From JADJRH01 sp046351455 (GTDB lineage Bacteria; Myxococcota_A; Polyangia; Polyangiales; Polyangiaceae), in the NCBI GenBank assembly GCA_046351455.1, contig JAXLYM010000020.1, positions 1 through 64,000 of the forward strand: a stretch of DNA of 64,000 nucleotides. The letters are read 5' to 3'. Positions 43,550 through 52,662 of this stretch are shown piece by piece. Position 1 is the stretch's first letter. Every line of letters begins with the position of its first letter. The notes beneath the pieces are model-generated. The model made no database searches. It saw nothing but the letters and a program-made list of their open reading frames with translations, and was not told the origin of the DNA. The position numbers were made by a program, and so were the translations under genes.

Positions 43550-45403
43550 TCAGCTCTTCGACTCGGCGGACGACGCGAGCGCCCGCATCTCCCGAAACAG
43601 GCTGTCGGCGTCGCCGATCCCGCCGTAGCGATAGGCGGCGTAGCGCAGGAGCACGTCCGCCTCCTCGGGGCGATTCGCGTCCTCCAGGCGGCGGGCGAAG
43701 CGCTCCAGCGGCTCGGAGTCGGCGCGCGCGAGGCCGCGGGTGGACAGGGACGCGAGCAATTCGACGAGGGGCGGCGGCGGGGCCTCGGGGAGGAAGAAGG
43801 CGTCCGCGGTGGTGGCCTTGGCGCCGGCGCGGCGGGACAGCCACCGCACCACGAGGCCAGTCACGATGACGCCCCCGAGGCCCGCGACGATCTCCGCGAT
43901 CGTGAGCTGAGCGAGCCAGTCCGCCGCGCGCGCCGCCTTCACGCGGGCCACGTCCCACAGCGACGCGAACAAGCTCACGTCGTGCGGCTGGTTCTGGGGC
44001 AAGAGGTCCTCGGGCGTCGCGTCGATGGTCTGCCAGCCTTCGTCGTCGACGTAGGCCTCGACCCAGGCGTGCGCGTTGCGCTCGCGGATGACGTCGTAGT
44101 CGCCGATGTCGTTGTGCTCCGCGACGCGGTACCCGGCCACCACGCGCGCGGGGATGCCGGACGCCCGCGCGAGCATCGCCATCGCCGACGCGAAGTACTC
44201 GCAGTGTCCGAGCCTGTTCGCGCCGAGGAAATCGAGCAGCGGATCGCCGGGGCCGCGCTTGTAGTCGAGCGAATAGCGGAAGTTCTTGCGGAGGTGGTCA
44301 GCGATGGAGTCGACCTTCTGTCGATTCGTGGTCAGGCCGTCCGTGTACTGGTGAATCAGAGGCGCCATCGCGCGCGCGAGCTTCACCGGGATGCGGAGAT
44401 CGTCGGCCGTGGGCGGCTTCGGGGGGAAGGCCGCGGCGCCCTGGAGATCGAAGCGGATCTCGGTCGGGGTCGCGCGCTCGGGGCGGAGGGCGCCGAACGG
44501 ATCGACGAGGACGCTGCTCTCCGCCGGGGAGACGTGACTGGCACCCAGCGGCACCAGGTACCGCGACGCGCGCGTGGCGCCGGAGAGCACGACGCGCACG
44601 CTCCCCTGCCCCTCTGTCTCGGGGCGGATCTTGCGGAGCTCCTCGGTCGCGGACATGGCCCATTGTCCGGCCTGGTATTGATTGTAGACGACGCCCCGGA
44701 GGTAGTCCGTCCGCGGGCCGTACACGCGGGCCACGATCTCGTCGGACTGGAGCATCCCCTCCAGAGAGCCGAGCACCATGCGGTCGCCGAGGCCGGTCTG
44801 CGCCTCTCCCAGCGAGAGCAGAATACGGTCTCGGCTCCACGCGGCGGCCGGCGGGAGGACGACCGCGAACACCGCGATCGCCGCGAGAGCCACGGCGATT
44901 TGAAGGACCGTGAGCAGGAGCACGCGGGGCGGCAGCGCGCGGAGCTTGGGGCGGGCGTCGTCGTGCGCGCGCAAGGCGGAGAGCGAGAGGGCCAGATAAG
45001 CCACCACGAGCGCGGGATAGGCGAGGCCGCTCCGCGACTCCCCGGTGACCATGAGGGCCGTCAGCGAGAGGAGCGACGTCGCGAAATAACCACCCTCCGG
45101 CGCCTTCACGAAGCTGCGCCAGGCGGCCGCGAACAGGCACGCGACGGCGGTCGCCGTCCAGCCGCGGGCCAGCGACGCCTGCGGGAGCACCGCGGGCGTC
45201 TCCACCCACCCGACGACGCCCCCCGCCGCGGCCGTCAACGTGGTGAGCATCAGGGACACGAAGCCGCTCACCGCCGCGCGCGCCGGCACCACCACGGCCA
45301 CGAGGAGCGCCGCGAGCACGATGCCCGAGCCGATCCAGCGGCCCGTCAGCGCCCCGTGCCCCAGGGCGACGAGCGCGATCGACGCGGGCGCGAGGCGCTT
45401 CAC
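43550..45403 (-). CDS. TgpA-type membrane transglutaminase-like protease
   Basis: Membrane protein of 617 aa with DUF3488-type N-terminal spans (six or so hydrophobic segments, residues ~10-190), a periplasmic transglutaminase-core domain, and a C-terminal TM plus cytoplasmic tail (DUF4129-like: ADAFFLPEAPPPPLVELLAS, LSTRGLARADSEPLERFARR). The catalytic triad is visible: Cys in NRLGHCEYFASAMAMLAR, His in RNAHAWVEAYV, Asp in WQTIDATPEDLL. This is the third gene of the MoxR-DUF58-TgpA triad, coupled by a GTGA overlap with the DUF58 gene. Function in other bacteria is linked to envelope stress and growth; the substrate is unknown. Confidence 0.9.
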   Translation of the reverse strand: MKRLAPASIALVALGHGALTGRWIGSGIVLAALLVAVVVPARAAVSGFVSLMLTTLTAAAGGVVGWVETPAVLPQASLARGWTATAVACLFAAAWRSFVKAPEGGYFATSLLSLTALMVTGESRSGLAYPALVVAYLALSLSALRAHDDARPKLRALPPRVLLLTVLQIAVALAAIAVFAVVLPPAAAWSRDRILLSLGEAQTGLGDRMVLGSLEGMLQSDEIVARVYGPRTDYLRGVVYNQYQAGQWAMSATEELRKIRPETEGQGSVRVVLSGATRASRYLVPLGASHVSPAESSVLVDPFGALRPERATPTEIRFDLQGAAAFPPKPPTADDLRIPVKLARAMAPLIHQYTDGLTTNRQKVDSIADHLRKNFRYSLDYKRGPGDPLLDFLGANRLGHCEYFASAMAMLARASGIPARVVAGYRVAEHNDIGDYDVIRERNAHAWVEAYVDDEGWQTIDATPEDLLPQNQPHDVSLFASLWDVARVKAARAADWLAQLTIAEIVAGLGGVIVTGLVVRWLSRRAGAKATTADAFFLPEAPPPPLVELLASLSTRGLARADSEPLERFARRLEDANRPEEADVLLRYAAYRYGGIGDADSLFREMRALASSAESKS

Positions 45404-46764
45404 AGCGACAAGGCCTCTCCGCGCTCGATGGCCGACGCGGCGATCACGTGGAGATCGCGGCCTCCGGCGGGCAGCGGGCCGCGCGAATCCGAGGCGACGA
45501 GCAGCGTGGTGCAGCCGACCCCGTAGCCGCGGATGCGCTCGGCCAGCTCCTCGGACATCGGAATACGGTCTGTTTGCTTCGAGCGATCCGAGGCCCCGAA
45601 GATCAGGATGACGGACGACAGGCGGGACAGGTGCGGTGCGAGGCGCGCGAGGAGATCGGCTGTCGCGACAGGCTTCTTCGCGGGCTCCACGACGGCGAGG
45701 AGGTCGAGCGCCTGCTCCAGGAAGCCGAGGTGGCGGCCGATCGTGAGATCGTGCAATTCGCCTCCGACCACGAGGAGATCGATCAGGGCCTCTCCGCGGC
45801 TCAAGCGCGCGACGACGCCGGCCGCGAGCGACAGGCACGCTTCCAGGCGGCGGTCGTCGAGGGCGGTGTCCACGATGACGCCGACGCGGCTGAAGTACTC
45901 TTCCTGATACTCGCGGACCACGGGGGTCCCGGCGCGGGCCCAGCTCTTCGCGTGCAGGTGCTTGACCGGGTCTCCGTGGCGGTACGGGCGCACGCCGAGG
46001 AGGTCCATGGACTCCCCGGTTCGCGACGCGAGCGCGACGCCGCCGGGCTGGTGGCGCCTGCCGAGGGCCGAGGTCATGCGGACGACGTTCGCGATCTTCG
46101 GCAGGACCAGGAATCTCACGCCGTGGGACCAGATGGCCTTTCCGCGCGCGAGGCCGAGAGGCACCAGCGCCGCCGCCCCGAACGAGTCCAGGTGATGCTC
46201 GCCGCGCTGCGTGAAGCGGGCCTTGATTTCCAGGCGTTCCTCCGCGCCGGCCGCGAGCCGTTGGAGGCCCGGGCGCCGGCCGGACCACGTGCCGTCCCAC
46301 GGCAGAAAGGGCCCTTGCACGCGCACCGCGAAGGCGTCGCGAGCGCTGCTGTTGCGGAGGATGACCGTGAAACGAAGCTCGTCCCCGGCCGTCACGCGGC
46401 GCGGGGCCACCGCGTCGATGGAGACGTCGGTGAGGCGGTACGCCCTGCGCACAGCGATGGATCCGGCGAGCAGCCCGACGACCGCGGCCCACAACACGAA
46501 CACCTCCGTGCCCTGCACGTCGAGGCCGAAGAAGCCGATCACGATCGACGCGGAGAGCAGCACGCGGCCCTCGTCGGTGAGCGCCTCGTACAGCCACGTG
46601 AACGGCGACAGGGCCTTTCCCCAGAAGCCGCGGCGGAAGCGGTCCCGCTGCGCCTTCGTGGACGGTAAGAGGATGTGATTGAGCTTGGCGAAGTTGATGT
46701 CGAGGCTCACGCCCCCGAACATCGATTCACGCCGCCGAGATCCGCTCGTATTCAGGCCCTTCAC
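45400..46764 (-). CDS. DUF58-domain (vWA-like) protein
   Basis: 454-aa protein with an N-terminal membrane pair (LLSASIVIGFFGLDVQGTEV, VLWAAVVGLLAGSIAVRRAY), a beta-rich region, and the DUF58 signature GVRPYRHGDPVKHLHAKSWA followed by an MIDAS-like vWA fold (VGVIVDTALDDRRLEACLSL, VILIFGASDRS). DUF58 proteins act with MoxR ATPases as metal-ion-dependent chaperone platforms. The start is GTG at 46764 overlapping the MoxR stop (GTGA); an in-frame ATG lies 14 codons later. It is followed by the TgpA gene with a similar overlap. Confidence 0.9.
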   Translation of the reverse strand: MKGLNTSGSRRRESMFGGVSLDINFAKLNHILLPSTKAQRDRFRRGFWGKALSPFTWLYEALTDEGRVLLSASIVIGFFGLDVQGTEVFVLWAAVVGLLAGSIAVRRAYRLTDVSIDAVAPRRVTAGDELRFTVILRNSSARDAFAVRVQGPFLPWDGTWSGRRPGLQRLAAGAEERLEIKARFTQRGEHHLDSFGAAALVPLGLARGKAIWSHGVRFLVLPKIANVVRMTSALGRRHQPGGVALASRTGESMDLLGVRPYRHGDPVKHLHAKSWARAGTPVVREYQEEYFSRVGVIVDTALDDRRLEACLSLAAGVVARLSRGEALIDLLVVGGELHDLTIGRHLGFLEQALDLLAVVEPAKKPVATADLLARLAPHLSRLSSVILIFGASDRSKQTDRIPMSEELAERIRGYGVGCTTLLVASDSRGPLPAGGRDLHVIAASAIERGEALSL

Positions 46765-47699
46765 GCGGGCACCGGCACCTGCGCGACGATCTCGGACAGC
46801 AGCGAATCTCCCGTCGTCCCGCCGTAGCGCGCCTGGCTCGTGAGCAGGAGTCGGTGCGCGAGGACGGGGCGCGCGAGGGCCTGCACGTCGTCCGGAGTGG
46901 CGTATTTGCGGCCTTGCAACAAGGCGCGTGCCTGCGCCGCCCGGAAGAACGCGAGGGCGCCGCGCGGGCTCACGCCGAGGTCCAGCGCGCGGTGGTCGCG
47001 CGTCTCTGCCACGATGCGAAGGAGGTATTTGGCGACGGGCTCCTTCACCTCGACGTCGCGCACCTCCGCCTGCGCGCGCACGATCGCGTCCACGTCCGCG
47101 ACGGGCGTCACGTCCACGAGAGGGTCCTTCAACTGGCGCGCATACAGCATCTTCAGCTCGTCCCCGGGGGGCGGATAGCCGACGCCGATCCGCACGAGAA
47201 AGCGGTCCAGTTGCGCTTCCGGGAGCGGATACGTGCCTTGATAATCGACGGGGTTCTGCGTCGCGATCACGAAGAAGGGGTTCGGCAGCGCGTGGCTCGT
47301 TCCGTCCACCGTGGCCTGCGCCTCGCTCATCGCCTCCAGGAGGGCCGATTGCGTGCGGGGGGAGGCGCGGTTGATCTCGTCCGCGAGGAGGACGTTCGTG
47401 AAGACTGGCCCCTTGTGGAACGAGAACGAGCTCTGCTGCGGGCTCCACACCTGCGCGCCGAGGATGTCCGAGGGCAGCAGATCCGGCGTGAACTGCACGC
47501 GGGTGAACGTGGCGGCGAAGCTCTTCGCGAGGGCCTTCGCGAGCGTCGTCTTGCCGACGCCCGGCACGTCCTCGATGAGCACGTGACCGCCGCCGAGCAC
47601 GCCCACGAGGACGAGATCGATCACCTCGGATTTGCCGTGGATCACGCGCGCGAGGGAGGCGCGAAGGTTTTCGAGGAGAGCTTCCGTGGAGCCGGGCAT
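46761..47699 (-). CDS. moxR: MoxR-family AAA+ ATPase
   Basis: ATPase of 312 aa, cytoplasmic chaperone-type AAA+ protein. Walker A EDVPGVGKTTLAKAL, Walker B VLLADEINRASPRTQSALLE (with MoxR's ADEINR), sensor ATQNPVDYQGTYPLPEAQLD and the arginine-finger strand FLVRIGVGYPPPG are all present. It heads the MoxR-DUF58-transglutaminase operon and probably assembles or activates the DUF58 protein. The ATG at 47699 is preceded by only a weak ribosome site. It is adjacent to an NADP-reductase-like gene transcribed in the same direction 43 bp upstream. Confidence 0.93.
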   Translation of the reverse strand: MPGSTEALLENLRASLARVIHGKSEVIDLVLVGVLGGGHVLIEDVPGVGKTTLAKALAKSFAATFTRVQFTPDLLPSDILGAQVWSPQQSSFSFHKGPVFTNVLLADEINRASPRTQSALLEAMSEAQATVDGTSHALPNPFFVIATQNPVDYQGTYPLPEAQLDRFLVRIGVGYPPPGDELKMLYARQLKDPLVDVTPVADVDAIVRAQAEVRDVEVKEPVAKYLLRIVAETRDHRALDLGVSPRGALAFFRAAQARALLQGRKYATPDDVQALARPVLAHRLLLTSQARYGGTTGDSLLSEIVAQVPVPA

Positions 47700-47742
47700 C
47701 CGGCCCACGATAACAGGTTTGGCCCCGGGTGATTCCCGCAGA

Positions 47743-48381
47743 TCAGCCGAGACGGAGCAGCTTGAACGCGTGCGTCCAGGAGTTGCGGCTGAGGCCGGGC
47801 GCGCACCAGAGCTGGCAGAGAGGCTCGATCGCGCGGGCGCCCTCCACCTTGCCGATGTCCTCCACGTCCCAGCCGAACTCGTCCAGGATGCCGCGGACGG
47901 TGGCCTTCGCGACATCGTTGTTGCCGCAGATGAACATCGTCGGGGGGCCGCCGGGGAACGTGGGCTTGAACATGAAGGGGTTGCCGACGCACGAGAAGGC
48001 CTTCACGAAGTGCGCGCCGGGGACGGCCGCCTGCAGGCGCTCCATCAGCGAGTCGTTCGGGCCGGTGAAGAACTGGAGGATGCCATTGACGGGCGGGGCG
48101 TCGGCGATGGGGTTCGTGGCGTCGATCACGGGCTTTCCGTTCATGTGGTCGCCCGCGAGCTTCACGGCCTCCACGGCGACGGTGCCCTTCACCGCGACGA
48201 CGACGAGCTCACCGAACGCGGCGGTCTCCGCGAACGTGCCGGCGCTCGCCTTTTCGTGGTCGTTCCATCCCTTCACCTTCGCGGCGTCGCGGCTGCCGAG
48301 CATGACCTCGTGTCCGCACGCGAGGAAGCCTTTGCCGAGAGCCTTGGCGACGTCACCCGAGCCGAGAATGCCAACCTTCAT
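47743..48381 (-). CDS. NADPH-dependent F420-reductase-like oxidoreductase
   Basis: Rossmann-fold protein of 212 aa. Opening MKVGILGSGDVAKALGKGFL with GxGxxA, then EVMLGSRDAAKVKGW, which chooses NADP(H) by the Ser-Arg pair after strand 2, and VVVAVKGTVAVEAVKLAG. Later FVKAFSCVGNPFMFKPTFPG is found in the FNO/NADPH-dependent F420 reductase-like group (COG2085). True F420 reduction is unproven. The start at 48381 has GGAGGA 5 bp upstream. It may be co-transcribed with the MoxR operon. Confidence 0.85.
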   Translation of the reverse strand: MKVGILGSGDVAKALGKGFLACGHEVMLGSRDAAKVKGWNDHEKASAGTFAETAAFGELVVVAVKGTVAVEAVKLAGDHMNGKPVIDATNPIADAPPVNGILQFFTGPNDSLMERLQAAVPGAHFVKAFSCVGNPFMFKPTFPGGPPTMFICGNNDVAKATVRGILDEFGWDVEDIGKVEGARAIEPLCQLWCAPGLSRNSWTHAFKLLRLG

Positions 48382-48437
48382 ATCGTCCTCCGGAAGGTCG
48401 GCAGTCATCACGCTGTCCGCGCGGCGTCAAGCGAACA

Positions 48438-49256
48438 ATGAGTGTCCGCCTTTCGGGGCTTGACGCGGGCCGGAGGAAAGGACCCTATGCGCGCGTGCGA
48501 ACGCTCGAAAACAAGCCGTTCACGCTCGCGGGGCGCGGGGGCGCGGCGCTGCTCGTGCACGGGCTCGGGGGCGGTCCGGTGGAGGTGCAGCGGCTCGCGG
48601 AGGCGCTGCACGCGCGGACGGGCCTCACGGTGCGCGCGATGGCGATGCCCGGCCACACGGCCCCGTCGCGGCGAATGCCGGGCTCGCGACATGAGGAGTG
48701 GGTGCCCGCGGTGCAGGAGGAGCTGGCCCGCCTCGGCGGGGACGGGCCGGTCCATCTCTGTGGCTTCTCGGCGGGCGGCACGGTGAGCCTGCGCGTCGCG
48801 GAGCTCGGGAGCGTGACTGGCAAGCTGGTGCTCCTCGCGCCGTTCCTGGATGTGCACCAGCCGCGGCTCCTGCCGGTGAAGCCGGACACGCTGCTGGACC
48901 TGTTCACGGGCCTGCGCGACGTGCCGCGGCGGGGGGCGCGCCTCGTAGACAAGGCCCTTCAGAGGGAGGTGAACCGGCTGCTGCCGTTCGCGACGATGAA
49001 CCTCGACGCGGCCCGCAGCGCGAAGAGGCTCGGAGAGATCGCGATGCGCGAGATTGACCAGGTGAAGGTGCCAGTCCTGATCTTGCAGGGCGCGAAGGAC
49101 GGCGTCGTGGATCCGCGCGGCGCCGAGCGGATCGCGGCGATGCTGCCCGGCGAGCGGCGGCTCGTGGTGCTGCCGGAGTCGGATCACCTGCTCACGCTGG
49201 ACGGAGAGCGAGATCGGGTGTTCGACGAGGTGGCGGCTTTCCTCAGAGCCGAATAG
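48438..49256 (+). CDS. Alpha/beta hydrolase (carboxylesterase-like)
   Basis: Serine hydrolase of 272 aa resembling monoglyceride lipase/carboxylesterase Est30: GAALLVHGLGGGPVEVQRLA (oxyanion), HLCGFSAGGTVSLRVAELGS (GFSAGG elbow), VPVLILQGAKDGVVDPRGAE (Asp) and PESDHLLTLDGERDRVFDEV (His). All three catalytic residues are present. ATG at 48438 lacks a ribosome site; a GTG at 48495 (VRTLENKPFTLAGRG) is a possible alternative, and a GGAGGAAAG at 48472 lies closer to that one. It has no signal, so acts inside the cell. Confidence 0.88.
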   Translation: MSVRLSGLDAGRRKGPYARVRTLENKPFTLAGRGGAALLVHGLGGGPVEVQRLAEALHARTGLTVRAMAMPGHTAPSRRMPGSRHEEWVPAVQEELARLGGDGPVHLCGFSAGGTVSLRVAELGSVTGKLVLLAPFLDVHQPRLLPVKPDTLLDLFTGLRDVPRRGARLVDKALQREVNRLLPFATMNLDAARSAKRLGEIAMREIDQVKVPVLILQGAKDGVVDPRGAERIAAMLPGERRLVVLPESDHLLTLDGERDRVFDEVAAFLRAE

Positions 49257-49265
49257 AATACACGT

Positions 49266-50060
49266 TCATGCGGGCTGCAAGAGGGCTTCTCGGAAGAAGC
49301 CTAGCACGCGGTTCAGGGCCTTTTTCGTGGGGTGGCCCTCTTCGTCGACGAGATCGTTCGTGACGACGGAGTGGGCGGCTCGCTTGAGGCCCCAGGGGTT
49401 GCCGGGGCCAGAGTCGATCTCGATGCCTTCGAAGGATGGGCCCAGCTCGCGGCGGAGGGTTTCGAAGCGCTCGCCGGGGCACAGCGGGTCGTGCGTGAAG
49501 CGCATGCCGAGGACGCGGACGCCCGCTTCACAACGCTTCTTCACCGTGACCAGATCGGACGGGGAGAGGTGGAGTCCGGCGCGGCGGTCCTTGCCCAGGC
49601 CGAAGGGCAAGGAGGGCTGACTCAGGACAGGCGCCATCACCGAAGGATCCACCATGAGCGAGAGGGCGAAATTGCCGGTCATGCACATGCCTATCGCGCC
49701 GACTCCGGGGCCGCCGCACTCCTCGTGCGCGTGGCGACAGAGGGCGCGGAGATAGTCGGTGATCGGGCTCGACGCGTGGGCCGCCAGCACGGAGAACTCG
49801 TGCGAGATGCAGCAACGCGAGATCTGGCTCAGCACGCCGCCCACCGTGAACGGCGCGCCGGGCGGGCCGAAGAGGTGGGGCATGAATACGGTGAAGCCCT
49901 CGGCCACGACGCGCTCGGCGAACGCGATCACCTGCGGCGTGATCCCGGGGATCTCCGTCATCACGACGACGGCCGGGCCGCTGCCCTTGCGGAACACGTC
50001 CCGCGTCGAACCCTCGTGGGTGAAAGGGAAGCGTTCGAATCCTTGAAGGTCGTTGCTCAT
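49266..50060 (-). CDS. Dienelactone hydrolase-family protein
   Basis: Alpha/beta hydrolase of 264 aa of the dienelactone hydrolase type. The nucleophile elbow GAIGMCMTGNFALSL carries Cys instead of Ser, as in DLH. RFTHDPLCPGERFETL provides the acid, and KRAAHSVVTND the His. The N-terminus GPAVVVMTEIPGITPQVIAF, then FMPHLFGPPG, is normal for the family. It converges on the hydrolase at 48438 with only 9 bp between stops. The family opens lactones in halo-aromatic degradation, but many members act on other substrates. Confidence 0.88.
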   Translation of the reverse strand: MSNDLQGFERFPFTHEGSTRDVFRKGSGPAVVVMTEIPGITPQVIAFAERVVAEGFTVFMPHLFGPPGAPFTVGGVLSQISRCCISHEFSVLAAHASSPITDYLRALCRHAHEECGGPGVGAIGMCMTGNFALSLMVDPSVMAPVLSQPSLPFGLGKDRRAGLHLSPSDLVTVKKRCEAGVRVLGMRFTHDPLCPGERFETLRRELGPSFEGIEIDSGPGNPWGLKRAAHSVVTNDLVDEEGHPTKKALNRVLGFFREALLQPA

Positions 50061-50207
50061 CGGGCGCGCACTCTACCCAAAAACGGCTGCGTTCGGCGTG
50101 AAACTCGACGCCGCGGGACAGGGCATGACGCCGAAAAAAGTGAGCTGCGCCCTACCCAAGCCGGGCGACGGGGGTAGAACTTGTCTCCGGGAGGACTCGC
50201 GGCGGGG

Positions 50208-51677
50208 ATGGAAACAACGAACCGCGACGACTGGGAGCACGTCGGCCCCTACAGGATTCAGGACCGGATCGGATCCGGCGGCTACGCCGAGGTCTACTCG
50301 GGGGTCGACACGCGAAGCGGACAGCGCGTGGCGCTCAAACGCCTGCGCCTGAAGCACCTCGACGATCCGGACAGCCGCGAGCGCTTCCAACGCGAAGGGC
50401 TGGCGCTGGAGGCGATCGATCACCCGAACATCGTCCGATGCTTCGGCATCCACGTGCAGGACGACGACGTGTGGATCGTGATGGAGCTCCTGAAAGGCTT
50501 CACGCTGCGGCAGTTCCTGCGCGACCGAGGATCCCTGTCCGTGGAGCGCGCGCTGCTCATCGCGATCGACGTCGCCGACGGGCTCGCCGACATGCACGAG
50601 ATGGCCATCGTCCATCGGGATCTGAAGCCCGAGAACGTGTTCTTGACGATGCCCGGGTTCGTCGTGAAAGTGGTGGACCTCGGGGTCGCGAAGTTCCACG
50701 GGTGGAGCGTGCCGACGACGGATCCGGGGACGCTCGTGTGCACGCCGAGCTACGCGGCGCCGGAGATGTCGCTCGGGTACTCGGTGGACGCACGCTCGGA
50801 CATCTACGCGCTGGGCCTCTTGATGTACGAGATGCTGATTGGCAAGAACCCGTTCGCGAACGGCGACGGGACGCTGCCGCACGGGCAAGACGCGCTGACT
50901 GCCCACATCGTGCGGACGCCGCCGCCCATCGCGGTGAAGCGGCCGGACGTGCCGGATCAGGTGAACGCCCTCATCGCGCAGATGATGAACAAGGACCCTG
51001 TGCAGCGGCCGCCCGCGATGAAGGTGGTCGCCCGCGAGCTGCGCAGAGCGCTCCGGACGCTGCGGGCGATGCGGTCGCCGCGGCCGTCGCGACCGACGCC
51101 GGAGCCCCCGCCGCCGCGGCTCGGCAGCTCGTGCGGGGGCGCGACGGCGGCGCTCGCCGTGCCCGTGCCCGTGCACCCGCAGCCGTCGCAGCTGTTCCTG
51201 CTGCCGCCCGTGGCCCTCGCGACGGACCGCGAGCGCGTCCCGGCGACGTGCACGACCCCCTCCCCCGCGCGGCGACTGCCGGAGACGGTGGAGCCGCTGC
51301 CCACGCCGCACGCGAGCCCTTTGCCGGCCCAGGACGACCGCATGGGGCTCGCCCTGGTCTTCTCCGGAACCATGCTGATCGGCGCGGCCTGCGGCGTGGT
51401 GCTGGCGGTGCGGGCCTGGGGGCTCGCGCACGCGCCGCCGGCCTCTTCGCTGTACGCGCTCATCGTCGCGGGCGCGCTGACCGGGACGGCGGGGGCGCTC
51501 CTGCTTTCGGAGCCGTTCCCCGCCGCGCGCTTCGAGAGGCCTCGGCCGAGCGCGTGGATCCTGGCGATCGGCGTCGCCGCGGGGCTGTTGCTCGGCGCCG
51601 CGGGTACGTGGCTGTTCGTGAACGCGCCGCGCGCGCTGCCGCGCAGCACGATGTCGGCTCCGGAGAGGCCGTCGTGA
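50208..51677 (+). CDS. Membrane Ser/Thr protein kinase
   Basis: Eukaryote-like kinase of 489 aa. Kinase domain residues ~18-270: GSGGYAEVYSGVDTRSG (Gly loop), VALKRLRL (Lys), MAIVHRDLKPENVF (HRD with catalytic Asp), VVDLGVAKF (DLG in place of DFG), CTPSYAAPEMSLGY (APE). Then a Pro-rich linker and three C-terminal membrane segments (LALVFSGTMLIGAACGVVLA, LYALIVAGALTGTAGALLL, ILAIGVAAGLLLGAAGTWLF). The catalytic residues are intact, so it should be active. It is the first gene of an operon with a TM protein and a PEGA protein; signal and substrates are unknown. A TTG nine codons upstream is a weaker start. Confidence 0.93.
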   Translation: METTNRDDWEHVGPYRIQDRIGSGGYAEVYSGVDTRSGQRVALKRLRLKHLDDPDSRERFQREGLALEAIDHPNIVRCFGIHVQDDDVWIVMELLKGFTLRQFLRDRGSLSVERALLIAIDVADGLADMHEMAIVHRDLKPENVFLTMPGFVVKVVDLGVAKFHGWSVPTTDPGTLVCTPSYAAPEMSLGYSVDARSDIYALGLLMYEMLIGKNPFANGDGTLPHGQDALTAHIVRTPPPIAVKRPDVPDQVNALIAQMMNKDPVQRPPAMKVVARELRRALRTLRAMRSPRPSRPTPEPPPPRLGSSCGGATAALAVPVPVHPQPSQLFLLPPVALATDRERVPATCTTPSPARRLPETVEPLPTPHASPLPAQDDRMGLALVFSGTMLIGAACGVVLAVRAWGLAHAPPASSLYALIVAGALTGTAGALLLSEPFPAARFERPRPSAWILAIGVAAGLLLGAAGTWLFVNAPRALPRSTMSAPERPS

Positions 51678-52660
51678 CCGCGCCGCCGATCGAGCCTCCG
51701 GACGACGAAGCGCTGGAGTCCGAGGAGGATCTGGACAGCGAGCCTCGCCGCCGCTGGAAGCCGAACGCGGAGCTGCTGCGCGCGCTCGCCGACGCCCGGC
51801 GCGATCTCAAGCCCGGAGAGTCGTCGCTGTTCTGGGACTGGACGACGACGCGCGACACCGCGCCCGAGGCCGAAGACGTGCGGCCGAGCGGCGAAGGCGA
51901 GGTGTTCGTGCACGAGAAAGACGCCGCTGCCGCGTACATCGCGAAGGTGGAGGTCGCGCCCGCCGCGCCGCCACGGCAGTGCACGAAGAGCCGTATTCGC
52001 GTGCGGCCGGACGTGGACCCGCGGAGGCAACCGACGGTGCGCACCGCGCGGGACTCGCGGACGTCCGGCGCGCCGGAGCCCGGACAGACCGTGGCGGCGT
52101 TCCACGAGGTCGGGGACTCGGCCTCTCCCGCGCCGCGGACGAGCTCGCCTTCGTGGCCCGGGGACGCGACGGGGTCGTGGCCGCCGGACTCGCAGCGAGG
52201 CGATCGGCCGGCCTTCTCGTCGATCCCGGGAGCCGCGGTGTTGCCCGCGCCGGATCGAAGGAGGCGGGTGGCGCTCGCGCTGTTCGTGGGGGTGCTCTCG
52301 GGGACGGCCGCGTTCTTCTGGCTGCGCACACCGCATGATCCGGGGACGGCGCCGCCCGCGCCGCCGCCCGCGTGCACGGTGGACGAGGGGCAGCGGCCCG
52401 ACGCGGCGCCCTCCGCCGGCCCGGCGCCCGACAAGGGGGCTCCGAAGGCCCCGGGAAAGGCTGGATCGGAGACCGAAGAGGCTCTGTCCGACTCGGCACC
52501 TCCGGAGACGCCGCTTGCCCCCCAGGCAGGCCCCTCGAAGTCCGTCCCGCACCCGGGAAAGCCAGTCGGGGCGCGCGGGGACACGTCCGTGACGCCCCGC
52601 GCGTCCGCCGTCTCGCAAGGAGGCGCTGGCCTCTTGATCCGGAAGAAAGGCTCGAACTGA
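51674..52660 (+). CDS. Single-pass membrane protein of kinase operon
   Basis: Unrecognised protein of 328 aa. It starts with GTG overlapping the kinase stop (GTGA). The N-terminal ~190 residues are charged and hydrophilic (ELLRALADARRDLKPGESSL), then one membrane helix (ALALFVGVLSGTAAFFWLR, ~195-213) and a disordered Pro/Ala/Ser/Gly-rich tail. Its topology fits a cytosolic N-terminus with the tail outside. Being coupled to the kinase it may be a substrate or adaptor, with Ser/Thr-rich stretches available for phosphorylation. Confidence 0.7.
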   Translation: MTAPPIEPPDDEALESEEDLDSEPRRRWKPNAELLRALADARRDLKPGESSLFWDWTTTRDTAPEAEDVRPSGEGEVFVHEKDAAAAYIAKVEVAPAAPPRQCTKSRIRVRPDVDPRRQPTVRTARDSRTSGAPEPGQTVAAFHEVGDSASPAPRTSSPSWPGDATGSWPPDSQRGDRPAFSSIPGAAVLPAPDRRRRVALALFVGVLSGTAAFFWLRTPHDPGTAPPAPPPACTVDEGQRPDAAPSAGPAPDKGAPKAPGKAGSETEEALSDSAPPETPLAPQAGPSKSVPHPGKPVGARGDTSVTPRASAVSQGGAGLLIRKKGSN

Positions 52661-52662
52661 CC

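Noticed and set aside
45404..46597. N-terminal extension of the transglutaminase-like protein
   Set aside because: The frame is open but lies antisense-free inside the DUF58 gene in another frame; the GTG at 45403 is the better start.
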